64,000 nt of DNA from Nocardia sp. XZ_19_385 (lineage in GTDB: Bacteria > Actinomycetota > Actinomycetes > Mycobacteriales > Mycobacteriaceae): contig NZ_JACVEE010000002.1 in assembly GCF_015355755.1 (NCBI RefSeq), positions 1,736,001-1,800,000 on the forward strand. Reading direction: 5' to 3'. How positions within the stretch are numbered: the first letter of the stretch is position 1; every line of letters starts with the position of its first letter. Under the pieces are notes generated by a model. That model ran no database searches. It saw only the letters and a list, made by a program, of their open reading frames with translations, and had not been told where the DNA came from. The position numbers and the translations under genes were made by a program. This document shows, piece after piece, positions 50,411 through 58,514 of the stretch.

Positions 50411-51562
50411 TCAACCAATATCCTCCCACCAGGCCTTTTCCTCTGCCATACCGGGAAGCGCCTGCGGATCGATGCGCTGGCCGGGCATGGGCACGGCGAC
50501 CTTGGTGCCGGCCTGTCCGGCCGCCCGCACCATCCGCCGCACCGGCTCCGACCAGCCGTGGAAGGCGAGGTTGAAGGTCGCCCAGTGGATCGGGACCAGC
50601 AGGCCGTGCTGCGCGTCGCCGCCACACAGGTCGGCGTGCGCGCGCACCGCTTCCTCGGGGTTCATGTGCACGTCCGGCCAGCGGGTGTCGTAGGCGCCGA
50701 TCGGCAGCAGCGTCAGATCGAACGGGCCCAGGGCCGCGCCCGCGTCGGCGAACACCTTGGTGAACCCGGTGTCGCCGCCGAAGTACACCCGCTTGGTCGG
50801 GCCGGCGATGGACCAGGACGCCCACAGCGTGGTGTTGCGCACCAGGCCGCGGCCGGAGAAATGCCGGGCCTCGGTGCAGGTGAGCACCAGATCGGTGCCG
50901 TCCCGTTCCCGGCCCAGCGCGGCCAGGGAAACCGAACCGCCCCAATCCAATTCGATGATCCGATGCTCGGGCACACCCCAGTGCCGCAGGTGCGCGCCGA
51001 TCCCGATCGGCACCAGGAACGGCACCGACTGACCGGTCACCAGCTCCCGGATGGTCGCCTTGTCCAGGTGGTCGTAGTGATCGTGGGAGATGACCACCGC
51101 GTCCAGCGGCGGCAGCTCCGACAGCGGCATCGGCACCGGGTGCAACCGGGCCGGGCCGACCAGCGCGGACGGCGAAACCCGTTCGCTCCATACGGGATCG
51201 GTGAGAATGCGGTAGCCGTCCACCTCGATCAGCGCCGAGGCGTGGCCGTACCAGGTGACCGCCAGATCGGCCGCCTCCGCCGGGGCGGGCGGAGTCTGCA
51301 GCGGCACCACGCCGCGCGGGCGGCCCGCATTACGGCGGGTCAGTGCCGAATACAGCAGGGACGGAGCCGAACCCGGCGCGATCTGGCTGCTCGGCTCGCT
51401 GTTGTGGAACTGCCGGTTGCGGTAGCTCGCGGCGCCCGAAGCGGTCGGCGCGATCGCCGACATCGAGGCGCCGATCGCCGACGGGATATCCCATATCGCG
51501 CGGGCCAGCCAGCCGATACCGACGGCGCCGGCTGCGGCGCCCAGTACCTTCTTCACTTTCAT
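50411..51562 (-). CDS. metallo-beta-lactamase-fold hydrolase (Rv0906/NAPE-PLD-like)
   Basis: This 383-residue protein has an N-terminal hydrophobic segment (VLGAAAGAVGIGWLARAIW). The MBL core has LAVTWYGHASALIEVDGYRILTDPVW, the metal signature ISHDHYDHLD (HxHxDH), PIGIGAHLRHWG, SGRGLVRNTTLWASW, YFGGDTGF and LLVPIHWATFNLAFHGW. These fit the N-acyl-phosphatidylethanolamine phospholipase D-like / UlaG-like group. The physiological substrate is unknown. It follows echA6 with a 12-bp gap, in the mycobacterial Rv0905-Rv0906 order. Confidence 0.9.
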   Translation of the reverse strand: MKVKKVLGAAAGAVGIGWLARAIWDIPSAIGASMSAIAPTASGAASYRNRQFHNSEPSSQIAPGSAPSLLYSALTRRNAGRPRGVVPLQTPPAPAEAADLAVTWYGHASALIEVDGYRILTDPVWSERVSPSALVGPARLHPVPMPLSELPPLDAVVISHDHYDHLDKATIRELVTGQSVPFLVPIGIGAHLRHWGVPEHRIIELDWGGSVSLAALGRERDGTDLVLTCTEARHFSGRGLVRNTTLWASWSIAGPTKRVYFGGDTGFTKVFADAGAALGPFDLTLLPIGAYDTRWPDVHMNPEEAVRAHADLCGGDAQHGLLVPIHWATFNLAFHGWSEPVRRMVRAAGQAGTKVAVPMPGQRIDPQALPGMAEEKAWWEDIG

Positions 51563-51574
51563 CGCCGTATCCCC

Positions 51575-52303
51575 TTATCGCCCAACGAATTTCGCCGCAC
51601 GTTTTTCTTCCCGGGCCAACCGGCCCTCCTGGGCGTCGGCGCTGGTCCACGCCGCCTCCAGCGCCGCGCGCTGCTGCGCCGTCTCCGGCTCCCGGGTGCC
51701 GTCGTCGTTGAGCACCAGTTTGAGGTGGCGCAGCGACAGCGGGGCGAGTTCGGCGATCGACTTCGCCCACTCCTGGGCGTCGGCGAGGGTGCCGAGGCGG
51801 TTGGCGAAGCCGAAGTTGTAGGCGTCCTGCGCCGGCACGCTCTGCGCGCCCATCAGGATGCCGCGGGCGGGCCCGCCGCCGATCAGCGACACCAGGCGGC
51901 GGATCGTCCACCGATCCACCGAAATGCCAAGCTTCGCAGCGGGAATCGCGATGTAGGACTCCGGCGACATGACCCGCAGATCCGCGGCGATCGACATTTG
52001 CACGCCCGCGCCGATGGCGCCGCCGTTGATCGCCGCGATCACCGGGATCGGCGCGGATTCGAGGGTGTGCAGCATGTCCATGTGGTCGGACAGGAAGTCC
52101 TCGGAGTAGACCCCGGTCAGGTCGGCTCCCGCGCTGAACAGCGGCCCGCGGCCGGTGAGGACGATGACCCGCGCGCCATCCTCGACGGCGGCGAGCACCG
52201 CCTCGCGCAGCAGGTTCACCAGTTCCTTGTTGAGCGCGTTGCGACGGTCTTCACGCTGCAATTCGATGGTGACCACATCACCATCGCGGCTAACTCCGAG
52301 CAT
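51575..52303 (-). CDS. echA6: enoyl-CoA hydratase/isomerase-family protein EchA6-like
   Basis: ATG 52303 with GGGGAG five bases upstream gives 242 residues; TTG 52321 is a weaker upstream option. Crotonase fold: QREDRRNALNKELVNLL, the oxyanion-hole FSAGADLTGV, the second loop INGGAIGAGVQMSIAADLRV and ESYIAIPAAKLGISVDRWTI. Catalytic Glu residues of true hydratases are not both in place (GISVDR replaces the usual GxxxE), in keeping with EchA6, which in M. tuberculosis (Rv0905) feeds mycolic acid synthesis rather than hydration. Drugs of the THPP type target it there. Confidence 0.9.
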   Translation of the reverse strand: MLGVSRDGDVVTIELQREDRRNALNKELVNLLREAVLAAVEDGARVIVLTGRGPLFSAGADLTGVYSEDFLSDHMDMLHTLESAPIPVIAAINGGAIGAGVQMSIAADLRVMSPESYIAIPAAKLGISVDRWTIRRLVSLIGGGPARGILMGAQSVPAQDAYNFGFANRLGTLADAQEWAKSIAELAPLSLRHLKLVLNDDGTREPETAQQRAALEAAWTSADAQEGRLAREEKRAAKFVGR

Positions 52304-52425
52304 GCCCACTCCCCGGCTCAACGTGTTGATTGATTACCTTTACTGTGCCACAGGCCAAGGCGGTGTTCGCTCATGAGGGAGCGACGCGACCGAATCATGT
52401 GCCATGCGCGTTACGATCACCACTC

Positions 52426-53544
52426 GTGCCGAGAGATTTCGAGATCCTGGTGATCGGTGCTGGTCAGGCTGGACTGTCGGCGGGTTATCACTTGCGGCGG
52501 CTCGGTTTGGAGCCGGAGCGCGACTTCCTGATTGTGGACCACGCGCCGGGCCCGGGCGGCGCCTGGCAGTTCCGGTGGCCTTCCCTGACGCTGACCACGG
52601 TCAACAGGGTGCACGACCTACCGGGGATGTCATTCGCCGAAACATTGCCTCCCGGCTCGGAATCGGCGCCCGCGGCGACGGCGGTACCGCACTATTACGC
52701 GCTGTACGAGAAGGAATTCGATCTGCGGGTGCGGCGGCAGGTCAGCGTGCAGGTGGTGTGTGACCGGACCGCCGACGGCAAGCGGTGCGATGGCCGCGGC
52801 GAGATCCTGAGCGCCGAGACCGACTCGGCCGGAACGTTGGGGGTGCACGGGCTGATCAACGGGACCGGAACCTGGGAGCACCCGTTCATCCCGGTCTATC
52901 CCGGCGCTTCGACCTTCACCGGGCGGCAGCTGCACACCCGCGACTATCACAGCGCCGAGGAATTCCGCGGCAAGCACGTCGTGATCGTCGGCGGCGGAAT
53001 CTCGGCGCTGCAGCTACTCGATGAGATCTCCCAGATCACCACGACCACCTGGGTGACCCGCCGCGAACCGACCTTCCGGGACGAGGAATTCGGTCCGGAG
53101 GCCGGGCGCGCCTCGGTGGCCGAAGTGGAAGACCGGGTGCGGCGCGGGCTGCCGCCCGGATCGGTGGTGTCGGTGACCGGTCTGCGCTGGGACGCGCGGT
53201 TACGGGCCGCCCAGGAACGTGGCGCGCTCGAGCGGCTGCCGATGTTCGCCGGCATCGAACCCGGCGGGGTGCGCTGGGCGGACGGGTCGTTCCAGCCCGC
53301 CGATGTGATTCTGTGGGCCACCGGATTCCGCAGCGCCCTGGACCATCTCGCCCCGCTGCGCCTGCGCGGACCGGGTGGCGGCATCACCATGACCGGACGG
53401 CTGGCCACGCAGGTCGCCGCCGACCCGCGCATCCATCTGATCGGTTACGGCCCGTCGGCCAGCACCATCGGCGCCAACCGCGCGGGCCGGGCCGCGGCGC
53501 GTGAACTCGCCGACTATCTGCGGCTCACTGGTAGCCCGCGGTAA
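52426..53544 (+). CDS. flavin-dependent monooxygenase-like oxidoreductase
   Basis: GTG 52426 (VPRDFEILVIGAGQAGLS) gives 372 residues. It has a FAD Rossmann motif GAGQAGLSAGY, a second dinucleotide motif VIVGGGISALQLL for NADPH, and ATGFRSALDHLAPL near the end. It resembles the Trk/CzcO-like flavin monooxygenase group (pyridine nucleotide-disulphide oxidoreductase fold). The substrate is unknown. Its stop overlaps the convergent aldo/keto reductase stop by 20 bases. Confidence 0.87.
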   Translation: MPRDFEILVIGAGQAGLSAGYHLRRLGLEPERDFLIVDHAPGPGGAWQFRWPSLTLTTVNRVHDLPGMSFAETLPPGSESAPAATAVPHYYALYEKEFDLRVRRQVSVQVVCDRTADGKRCDGRGEILSAETDSAGTLGVHGLINGTGTWEHPFIPVYPGASTFTGRQLHTRDYHSAEEFRGKHVVIVGGGISALQLLDEISQITTTTWVTRREPTFRDEEFGPEAGRASVAEVEDRVRRGLPPGSVVSVTGLRWDARLRAAQERGALERLPMFAGIEPGGVRWADGSFQPADVILWATGFRSALDHLAPLRLRGPGGGITMTGRLATQVAADPRIHLIGYGPSASTIGANRAGRAAARELADYLRLTGSPR

Positions 53545-54379
53545 AGGTGTCCGGGTCCGGGCCGATGCGCTCGCCGGCGTCCATCGAGTCGATCGCCGAC
53601 ATCTGGCCCTCGTTGAGTTCGAACCCGAAGACGTCGAAATTCGACGCGATACGCGCCGGCGTCACCGACTTCGGAATCACGATGGTGCCGCGCTGCAGAT
53701 GCCAGCGAATGATCACCTGCGCCGGCGTCCGGTCCAGCTCCCCGGCAATGGCGGTGATGGTCGGGTGGTCGAGCAAAGTGCCCTGGCCCAGCGGACTCCA
53801 GGCTTCGGTGGCGATCGCGTTGGCGGTATGGAATTCGCGTAGTTCGCGCTGTCCGAGCCGCGGATGTAGCTCGATCTGGTTGACCGCCGGAACCTCGCCG
53901 GTCTCACTGATCAACCGCTCCAGCTGCGGCACCGTGAAATTCGATACCCCGATCGACCGAACCCGGCCCTGCGTCTTCAAGGCCTGAAACGCGCGGAAGG
54001 TATCGACGAACTTCCCGGCCGCCTGCACCGGCCAATGGATCAGATAGAGGTCCAGATAATCCAGACCCAGCTTTTCCATGCTGGCGTCGAACGCCCGCAA
54101 TGTGGAGTCGTAGCCCTGCTCCGAATTCCACAGCTTGGTCGTGACATACACCTCGTCCCGAGCCAGCTCCGACTCGCGGATCGCCCGCCCGGTGCCCTCC
54201 TCGTTGGCGTAGATGGCGGCGGTATCGATACTGCGATACCCCGCCTGCAGCGCGGCCGTCACCACCTCGGTCACCTCATCCGACGGCACCTGGAACACAC
54301 CGAACCCGAGCTGCGGGATGACGTTCCCGTCATTGAGGATGATCGAGGGAATAGCGCAGGTCTCGCTTTTGAAAGTCAC
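53525..54379 (-). CDS. aldo/keto reductase
   Basis: GTG 54379 (VTFKSETCAIPS) gives 284 residues. The (beta/alpha)8 fold and the AKR tetrad are plain: Asp52 and Tyr57 in SIDTAAIYANEEG, Lys82 in VTTKLWNS, His115 in LIHWPVQ. Also present are GVSNFTVPQLERL and the NADPH-binding IPKSVTPARIASNFDVFGF. It reduces carbonyls with NADPH. It fits the actinobacterial AKR5-like (2,5-diketo-gluconate reductase-type) group. No regulatory site is evident. Confidence 0.94.
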   Translation of the reverse strand: MTFKSETCAIPSIILNDGNVIPQLGFGVFQVPSDEVTEVVTAALQAGYRSIDTAAIYANEEGTGRAIRESELARDEVYVTTKLWNSEQGYDSTLRAFDASMEKLGLDYLDLYLIHWPVQAAGKFVDTFRAFQALKTQGRVRSIGVSNFTVPQLERLISETGEVPAVNQIELHPRLGQRELREFHTANAIATEAWSPLGQGTLLDHPTITAIAGELDRTPAQVIIRWHLQRGTIVIPKSVTPARIASNFDVFGFELNEGQMSAIDSMDAGERIGPDPDTFTAGYQ

Positions 54380-54529
54380 TGTTCCGACCGTAGAAGTGCG
54401 ACGCCCGCCCGTCAACGAACCCCCGGGCGTGTTGCCCTGCCAAAACCGTCCGACCAGCACTTTCCGCACCGACGTGCCGCCGCCCACACGCCGCCGAGCA
54501 GTCGGCGCGCACGTGCTTGCGGCCGGGCT

Positions 54530-55168
54530 CTAGCCCTTCAGGGCGGGGATGAAGGTGGCGCTGTCGGTGACGATGGCGTGGCCCTGGAATTCGAAATCCT
54601 CGTAGGCGCGGGTCATTGCGGCCTGGTCGCGGCCGCCGACGGCGTCACTGACGACGATCGGGACGAAGCCGAGGTCGGTGGAGTGGGTGACGGTGGGTGC
54701 GATACCGATTTCGAGGGCGACGCCGACGATGGCGTAGGCGTGGATGCCGAGATCGCGCAGGGTGGCCGCGAGGGGAGTGCCTTCGAAGGCGGACATGGTG
54801 GTCTTGTCGAAGACGACTTCGTCGGGGCGGGGCTGGAGTTCGGGGACCAGCTCGAAGGCCGGAGTGTCGCGCTGCAGAATGGGTTTCAGGTCGTCGACGG
54901 AGTCGGCGCCCTGCCAGGTCATCGCCATGCGCAGGGCGAAGCGGCCACTGAGGCGGTGCGGGAGGAAGAAGTGCCGCAGGAAGATGATGGGGTAGCCGCC
55001 GGCGCGGGCGGCTTCGACGACGCGGACGACGCGTTCGATGATGTCCGGGCCGTCGGGGAGCTGGGAGAGGACGCCGACCTGCATGTCGTAGACGACCAAG
55101 GCGAGCTTTTCCGGGGCGCACAGGTCGGCGTGTCCCTCGGGGATGTCAAGGCCGTTGCCGAACCGCAT
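54530..55168 (-). CDS. isochorismatase-like hydrolase lacking the usual cysteine
   Basis: ATG 55168, with GAGGAG nine bases upstream, gives 212 residues. The cysteine-hydrolase/isochorismatase fold has the catalytic Asp in LVVYDMQVGVL and Lys in VFDKTTMSAFEGTPL. In the third motif (VGVALEIGIAPTVTHSTDLG) the nucleophilic Cys position is Gly, as in EntB/PhzD-type isochorismatases. It therefore should not hydrolyse amides by the cysteine mechanism. The substrate is unknown. Confidence 0.85.
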   Translation of the reverse strand: MRFGNGLDIPEGHADLCAPEKLALVVYDMQVGVLSQLPDGPDIIERVVRVVEAARAGGYPIIFLRHFFLPHRLSGRFALRMAMTWQGADSVDDLKPILQRDTPAFELVPELQPRPDEVVFDKTTMSAFEGTPLAATLRDLGIHAYAIVGVALEIGIAPTVTHSTDLGFVPIVVSDAVGGRDQAAMTRAYEDFEFQGHAIVTDSATFIPALKG

Positions 55169-55524
55169 CGTCGGTAGCTCCTCACTTGATTCCACCGCGC
55201 TGCCGCGTCGAATCCGTTGCACGCGGCGCACTTTCGATCACTGTAGCCCGGTCGTGAGACCGATGGATCCCGCAGCCGGTTCGCCTGCCGCGAATCAGCC
55301 GTTGTCGCAGGTCATGCCGGGAGCTACGGTCGAGTGACCTCGAGGTGCAGGTCGTCCGTGTCCCCGACGGCCGGCCTCGATCGATGCTGGAGCCGAGGAT
55401 GGGCACGTCACCTCGCCGACGCGCGCTGAAGCACGCGGTGTTCACACCCGCGGCGCTGATTCAGGCGGCGACACTTCGTTTACGTTCAGCCGTGCGGGCG
55501 AGGTTGGCGCGTACCCTCGAACCA
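55169..55524. other. intergenic region before secreted lipase
   Basis: About 356 bp with no convincing gene. In-frame codons run back from the lipase to 55345 but have no recognisable protein character; an ATG at 55399 (GGAG nine bases upstream) would give an Arg-rich leader and is a possible but unlikely lipase start. No strong palindrome was found. Confidence 0.5.
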
Positions 55525-56841
55525 GTGAACGGCAACCGTATAGCTACTTGTCGACTATTCGGGAAAAAGACTGTTCGTGAATTATCTGAAACACCCTCTA
55601 CCAGCAAGGTTCTCCGTCGAAGTCTGTGGTCGAGGGCCTCGGCAATGCTTGCCGCAGTGCTGGTTTCGAGTGCATCGCTAATGCTGGGTGGAGCACCGGC
55701 GCATGCGGATGCGCTGCTGCATCCCGACGCCGACCCGTTCTACGCGGCGACGGCCGGTCTGGGTTCCGTCCAGAACGGCGCGGTCCTGAAATCCCGGCAG
55801 ATCGCGCTGTTCGGCCTGCCACTGCCCGTCGAGACGTGGCAATTGCTGTATCGCACCAGCGATTCGGCGGGCCGGCCGACGGCGAACATGACCACGGTGC
55901 TGATACCGAATACGCCGTGGCTGGGCCCGGGGTCGCGTCCGCTGCTGTCGTACCAGATCGCCGAGGACAGTCTGGGCACCCGGTGCGCGCCGTCCTACGC
56001 GCTGCGCGGTGGCTGGCCGGTCGGGCTGAACACCCTGCTCGACGCGCCGTTCATGGCCGACGCGCTGCGTCGCGGCTGGGCGGTGGTGACGAGCGATTAC
56101 GAGGGTCCGGAGTCGCGTTTCTTCGACGGCGTGACCTCGGGGCGCGGCGTGCTCGACGGCATCCGCGCGGCCCGCAACTTCGCGCCGGATGGGGTCGATG
56201 CGGCGAGTCCACTTGGGGCGTACGGCTATTCGGGCGGCGCGTTCGCGACGCTGTGGGCTGCTCAGTTGCAGCCGACTTATGCGCCGGAAGTGCGGTTCGC
56301 CGGCGTCACCGCCGGTGGTGTCCCCGCGGATCTGCCCGCCATCGCGCGCGGCGTCGAAGGTGGCGTGCAGGCGGGGCTGGCGCTGCTCATCGTGCACACC
56401 ACGGTCCGCAATACGCCGGAAGCCGGTGTGGCGGAGCTACTCAACGATCGCGGCCGCGCCATGCTGATCGAGGACGCCGACGCCTGTGGTGAGGAGCTGG
56501 TCTTCAAATACAACGGCGCCCGCGTGGCCGATTTCGCGTCGGTCCCGGATCTGCTGTCGCATCCGGCATTTCTGGCTGCTACCGCCCGGCAAGAGCTCGG
56601 CCGCACCGCTCCTTCCGCGCCGATGTACCTGTACCACAGCACAACCGACGGCGTGATTCCCGTCGCGGGCTTCACCGCGCTGACCGATCGCTACTGCGCG
56701 CAGGGCGCCGACATCACAGTGATCCACTCCGCGCTGCCCGGGCACAACCCGGCCGCCATCGGCGAGGCCTTCGGCGCGATGAACTATCTCGGGGATCGCT
56801 TTGCGGGAGTCCCGGTTTCGGCGGGCTGCCACGCCCGCTGA
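55525..56841 (+). CDS. secreted lipase of the LIP (triacylglycerol lipase, PF03583-like) family
   Basis: GTG 55525 gives 438 residues; the start is uncertain since no good ribosome site is seen (GTG 55573 and ATG 55642 are alternatives). A hydrophobic signal (residues ~45-70: AMLAAVLVSSASLMLGG... cleaved near APAHA-DALL) is preceded by an unusually long N-terminus, so the later starts may be right. The alpha/beta-hydrolase has the nucleophile in GAYGYSGGAFATLWAA, LPLPVETWQLLYRTSDSAG, DYEGPESRFFDG and the His in IHSALPGHNPAA. Such enzymes cleave triacylglycerols or esters outside the cell. Confidence 0.85.
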   Translation: MNGNRIATCRLFGKKTVRELSETPSTSKVLRRSLWSRASAMLAAVLVSSASLMLGGAPAHADALLHPDADPFYAATAGLGSVQNGAVLKSRQIALFGLPLPVETWQLLYRTSDSAGRPTANMTTVLIPNTPWLGPGSRPLLSYQIAEDSLGTRCAPSYALRGGWPVGLNTLLDAPFMADALRRGWAVVTSDYEGPESRFFDGVTSGRGVLDGIRAARNFAPDGVDAASPLGAYGYSGGAFATLWAAQLQPTYAPEVRFAGVTAGGVPADLPAIARGVEGGVQAGLALLIVHTTVRNTPEAGVAELLNDRGRAMLIEDADACGEELVFKYNGARVADFASVPDLLSHPAFLAATARQELGRTAPSAPMYLYHSTTDGVIPVAGFTALTDRYCAQGADITVIHSALPGHNPAAIGEAFGAMNYLGDRFAGVPVSAGCHAR

Positions 56842-56849
56842 AATAGACA

Positions 56850-56879
56850 CGGCGCGTACCGGGTAACCGGTACGCGCCG
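56850..56879. terminator. terminator hairpin between convergent genes
   Basis: CGGCGCGTACCGG (56850-56862) pairs with CCGGTACGCGCCG (56867-56879), 13 bp with a GTAA loop, between the lipase stop and the exported protein stop at 56904. The tail is not T-rich. Confidence 0.7.
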
Positions 56880-56903
56880 CATCCGAGGGGTGGGGCAGTT
56901 GGT

Positions 56904-57533
56904 CTACTTGTTCTCGGCCCACTTGGAGGTGCCGTCCGGCGCGTTGAGCGTCTGGATGAGCTCGATGCCGGCGACGATCAGGGTGGGCCCGCCCGCGAGG
57001 ATGGTGCCGACCAGTCCGCCGATGGCCGCACCGGTCACGATGGTGGCGATGCCGAAGGCGCCACCGAGGAACCCGATCAGGCCGATGCCCGCGCCGATCA
57101 CGGTGCCGATGAAACCACCGATGGTGGAGGCGACCGCGAACTGCGAGCTGAACTGGTCCATCGCGCGCCGATTCTCCATCGGGGAGGCGATCGGAGTGAC
57201 CGGGGTGGCCTTGGTGAAGTCCTTGACCGCGGTCAGCTCGAGCGTCTTGCCCCCATCCTGAATCGCGTGCGGCAGCGGGAATTCCAGGCCGTCGTGCCGG
57301 AACGACAGCGGCAGTGTGACCACCGCGTTGCCGTTGGCGTCGTTGATATCCACCGAGTTGCCGGCGATCTCGAACGAGCCCCCGGTAAGGGTGGTGATGA
57401 CCTTCTCGCCGACCAGTTTCGTTTCATACCCGATCGGGGGTGCGGTCGCCGGCTCCGCGGAGGCGGTGCCGGAGCCAACGGCGACCGCGAGTACGAGGGG
57501 TACCGCGGCCGCGGTGATCTTACGGAGGAACAT
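56904..57533 (-). CDS. exported glycine-rich (glycine-zipper-like) protein
   Basis: ATG 57533 (MFLRKITAAAVPLVLAVAV) is chosen, as a signal peptide starts there; ATG 57554 would add seven residues. Length 209. After cleavage near GTASA-EPAT the soluble part has TTLTGGSFEIAGNSVDI and LPLSFRHDGLEFPLPHAI. A hydrophobic glycine-rich stretch follows at ~125-180 (GGFIGTVIGAGIGLIGFLGG, GAAIGGLVGTILAGGP), which looks like a membrane-inserting glycine zipper. It ends LNAPDGTSKWAENK. Function unknown; a membrane-active or envelope protein is inferred. Confidence 0.78.
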   Translation of the reverse strand: MFLRKITAAAVPLVLAVAVGSGTASAEPATAPPIGYETKLVGEKVITTLTGGSFEIAGNSVDINDANGNAVVTLPLSFRHDGLEFPLPHAIQDGGKTLELTAVKDFTKATPVTPIASPMENRRAMDQFSSQFAVASTIGGFIGTVIGAGIGLIGFLGGAFGIATIVTGAAIGGLVGTILAGGPTLIVAGIELIQTLNAPDGTSKWAENK

Positions 57534-57729
57534 TTCCCGGTTTCCAATCTTCATCAGATTCTTGCAAGCCCTACCAACGCCCTGCGAGCCGAAAATCTTT
57601 CCCCCCGAAGCCATGCAGGTCGGATCTGATCCAGGCAACAGTGGCGCCGAAGGTCAATTTACCGTGCCATAGCCCGAATGAACCCCGGAATCGGGGGCAT
57701 ACCAGCAGGTTTGGAGTACTTGCGAATCA

Positions 57730-57777
57730 AATTGGCAAAACGAGGATTTCACATCTGATATTTCGGCATTGCCAATT
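57730..57777. other. AT-richer segment with long inverted repeat downstream of ecfT
   Basis: AATTGGCAA (57730-57738) and TTGCCAATT (57769-57777) are perfect 9-bp arms with 30 bases between. The second touches the EcfT stop. The segment 57715-57780 is clearly AT-richer than its surroundings. It may be a terminator or a protein site. The remaining 57534-57729 holds no gene. Confidence 0.4.
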
Positions 57778-58514
57778 CAGATCACCCAGTCGAGCGCGAC
57801 CGAACCCAGGCACACCGCGACGACTACGGCGAGTGCGACGGCATCGCGGCGGGTGGGGGAGCTCGGGTGCGCGGTGAGTTGCCCGGTGCCGCCCCGCGCG
57901 GTGATGGCCTCGCCGAGTTCGCTGGCCCGGCGGGTGGCAACGGCCATGGCAGCGGTGAGGATATCGATCAGGGCGGCATCGGCGGCCCGTTCGAGCAGGC
58001 GGTCCTTGGGGCGAAGTTTGCGTGCCGCGCGCAGGATTCGGATCTCCTCCAGGAGCAGCGGAAGGCTACGCAGCATTAGCGCGACGACGACGGCCCATTC
58101 GTCCACGGGCAGCCGGAGTTTACGGAGCGGAGCGCCCAATTTCGCGAGGGCGGGCGCGATTTCACCCATCGGTGTGGTCCACGCGATCAGGAACGACGCG
58201 GTGACCAGGACCAAGCCGAAGACCAGAATCCGGCAGTAGTTGAGTACCGACTGACTTCCCACCGGCGCGTTCAACAATGCGCCGATGGCGATCAGGACCC
58301 AGAACACCAATGGCAGCCGCGGCAGCGTATTCAGCGGCAGCCGGGCCACCACGCCGATCACCAGCAGGAAGACGATGACGGCCCCGAGCACCAGCCAGGT
58401 CGGCCAGAACATCAGCACCAGGCTGAGCAGAAAGGCCGCGATCATCTTCGTACCCGCCCACAGGCTGTGTATCGGGCTGGCAACCGGCACCTGACGGAAC
58501 AACACCATGGTCAT
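57777..58514 (-). CDS. ecfT: ECF transporter transmembrane protein EcfT
   Basis: ATG 58514 (MTMVLFRQVPVASPIHSL) overlaps the ATPase stop (ATGA), giving 245 residues. EcfT/CbiQ features: helices FLLSLVLMFWPTWLVLGAVIVFL and others, the coupling segment LPLLLEEIRILRAARKLRPKD and the second Ala-Arg-Gly motif LGEAITARGGTGQ that contacts the ATPase. It forms the T component with the fused A/S protein upstream. M. tuberculosis Rv2325c-Rv2326c has the same layout. Substrate unknown. Confidence 0.92.
   Translation of the reverse strand: MTMVLFRQVPVASPIHSLWAGTKMIAAFLLSLVLMFWPTWLVLGAVIVFLLVIGVVARLPLNTLPRLPLVFWVLIAIGALLNAPVGSQSVLNYCRILVFGLVLVTASFLIAWTTPMGEIAPALAKLGAPLRKLRLPVDEWAVVVALMLRSLPLLLEEIRILRAARKLRPKDRLLERAADAALIDILTAAMAVATRRASELGEAITARGGTGQLTAHPSSPTRRDAVALAVVVAVCLGSVALDWVI

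Noticed and set aside
49994..52333. 779-codon plus-strand frame opposite the MBL and echA6 genes
   Set aside because: Spans several well-supported minus-strand genes; composition is His/Arg/Gly-rich shadow type.
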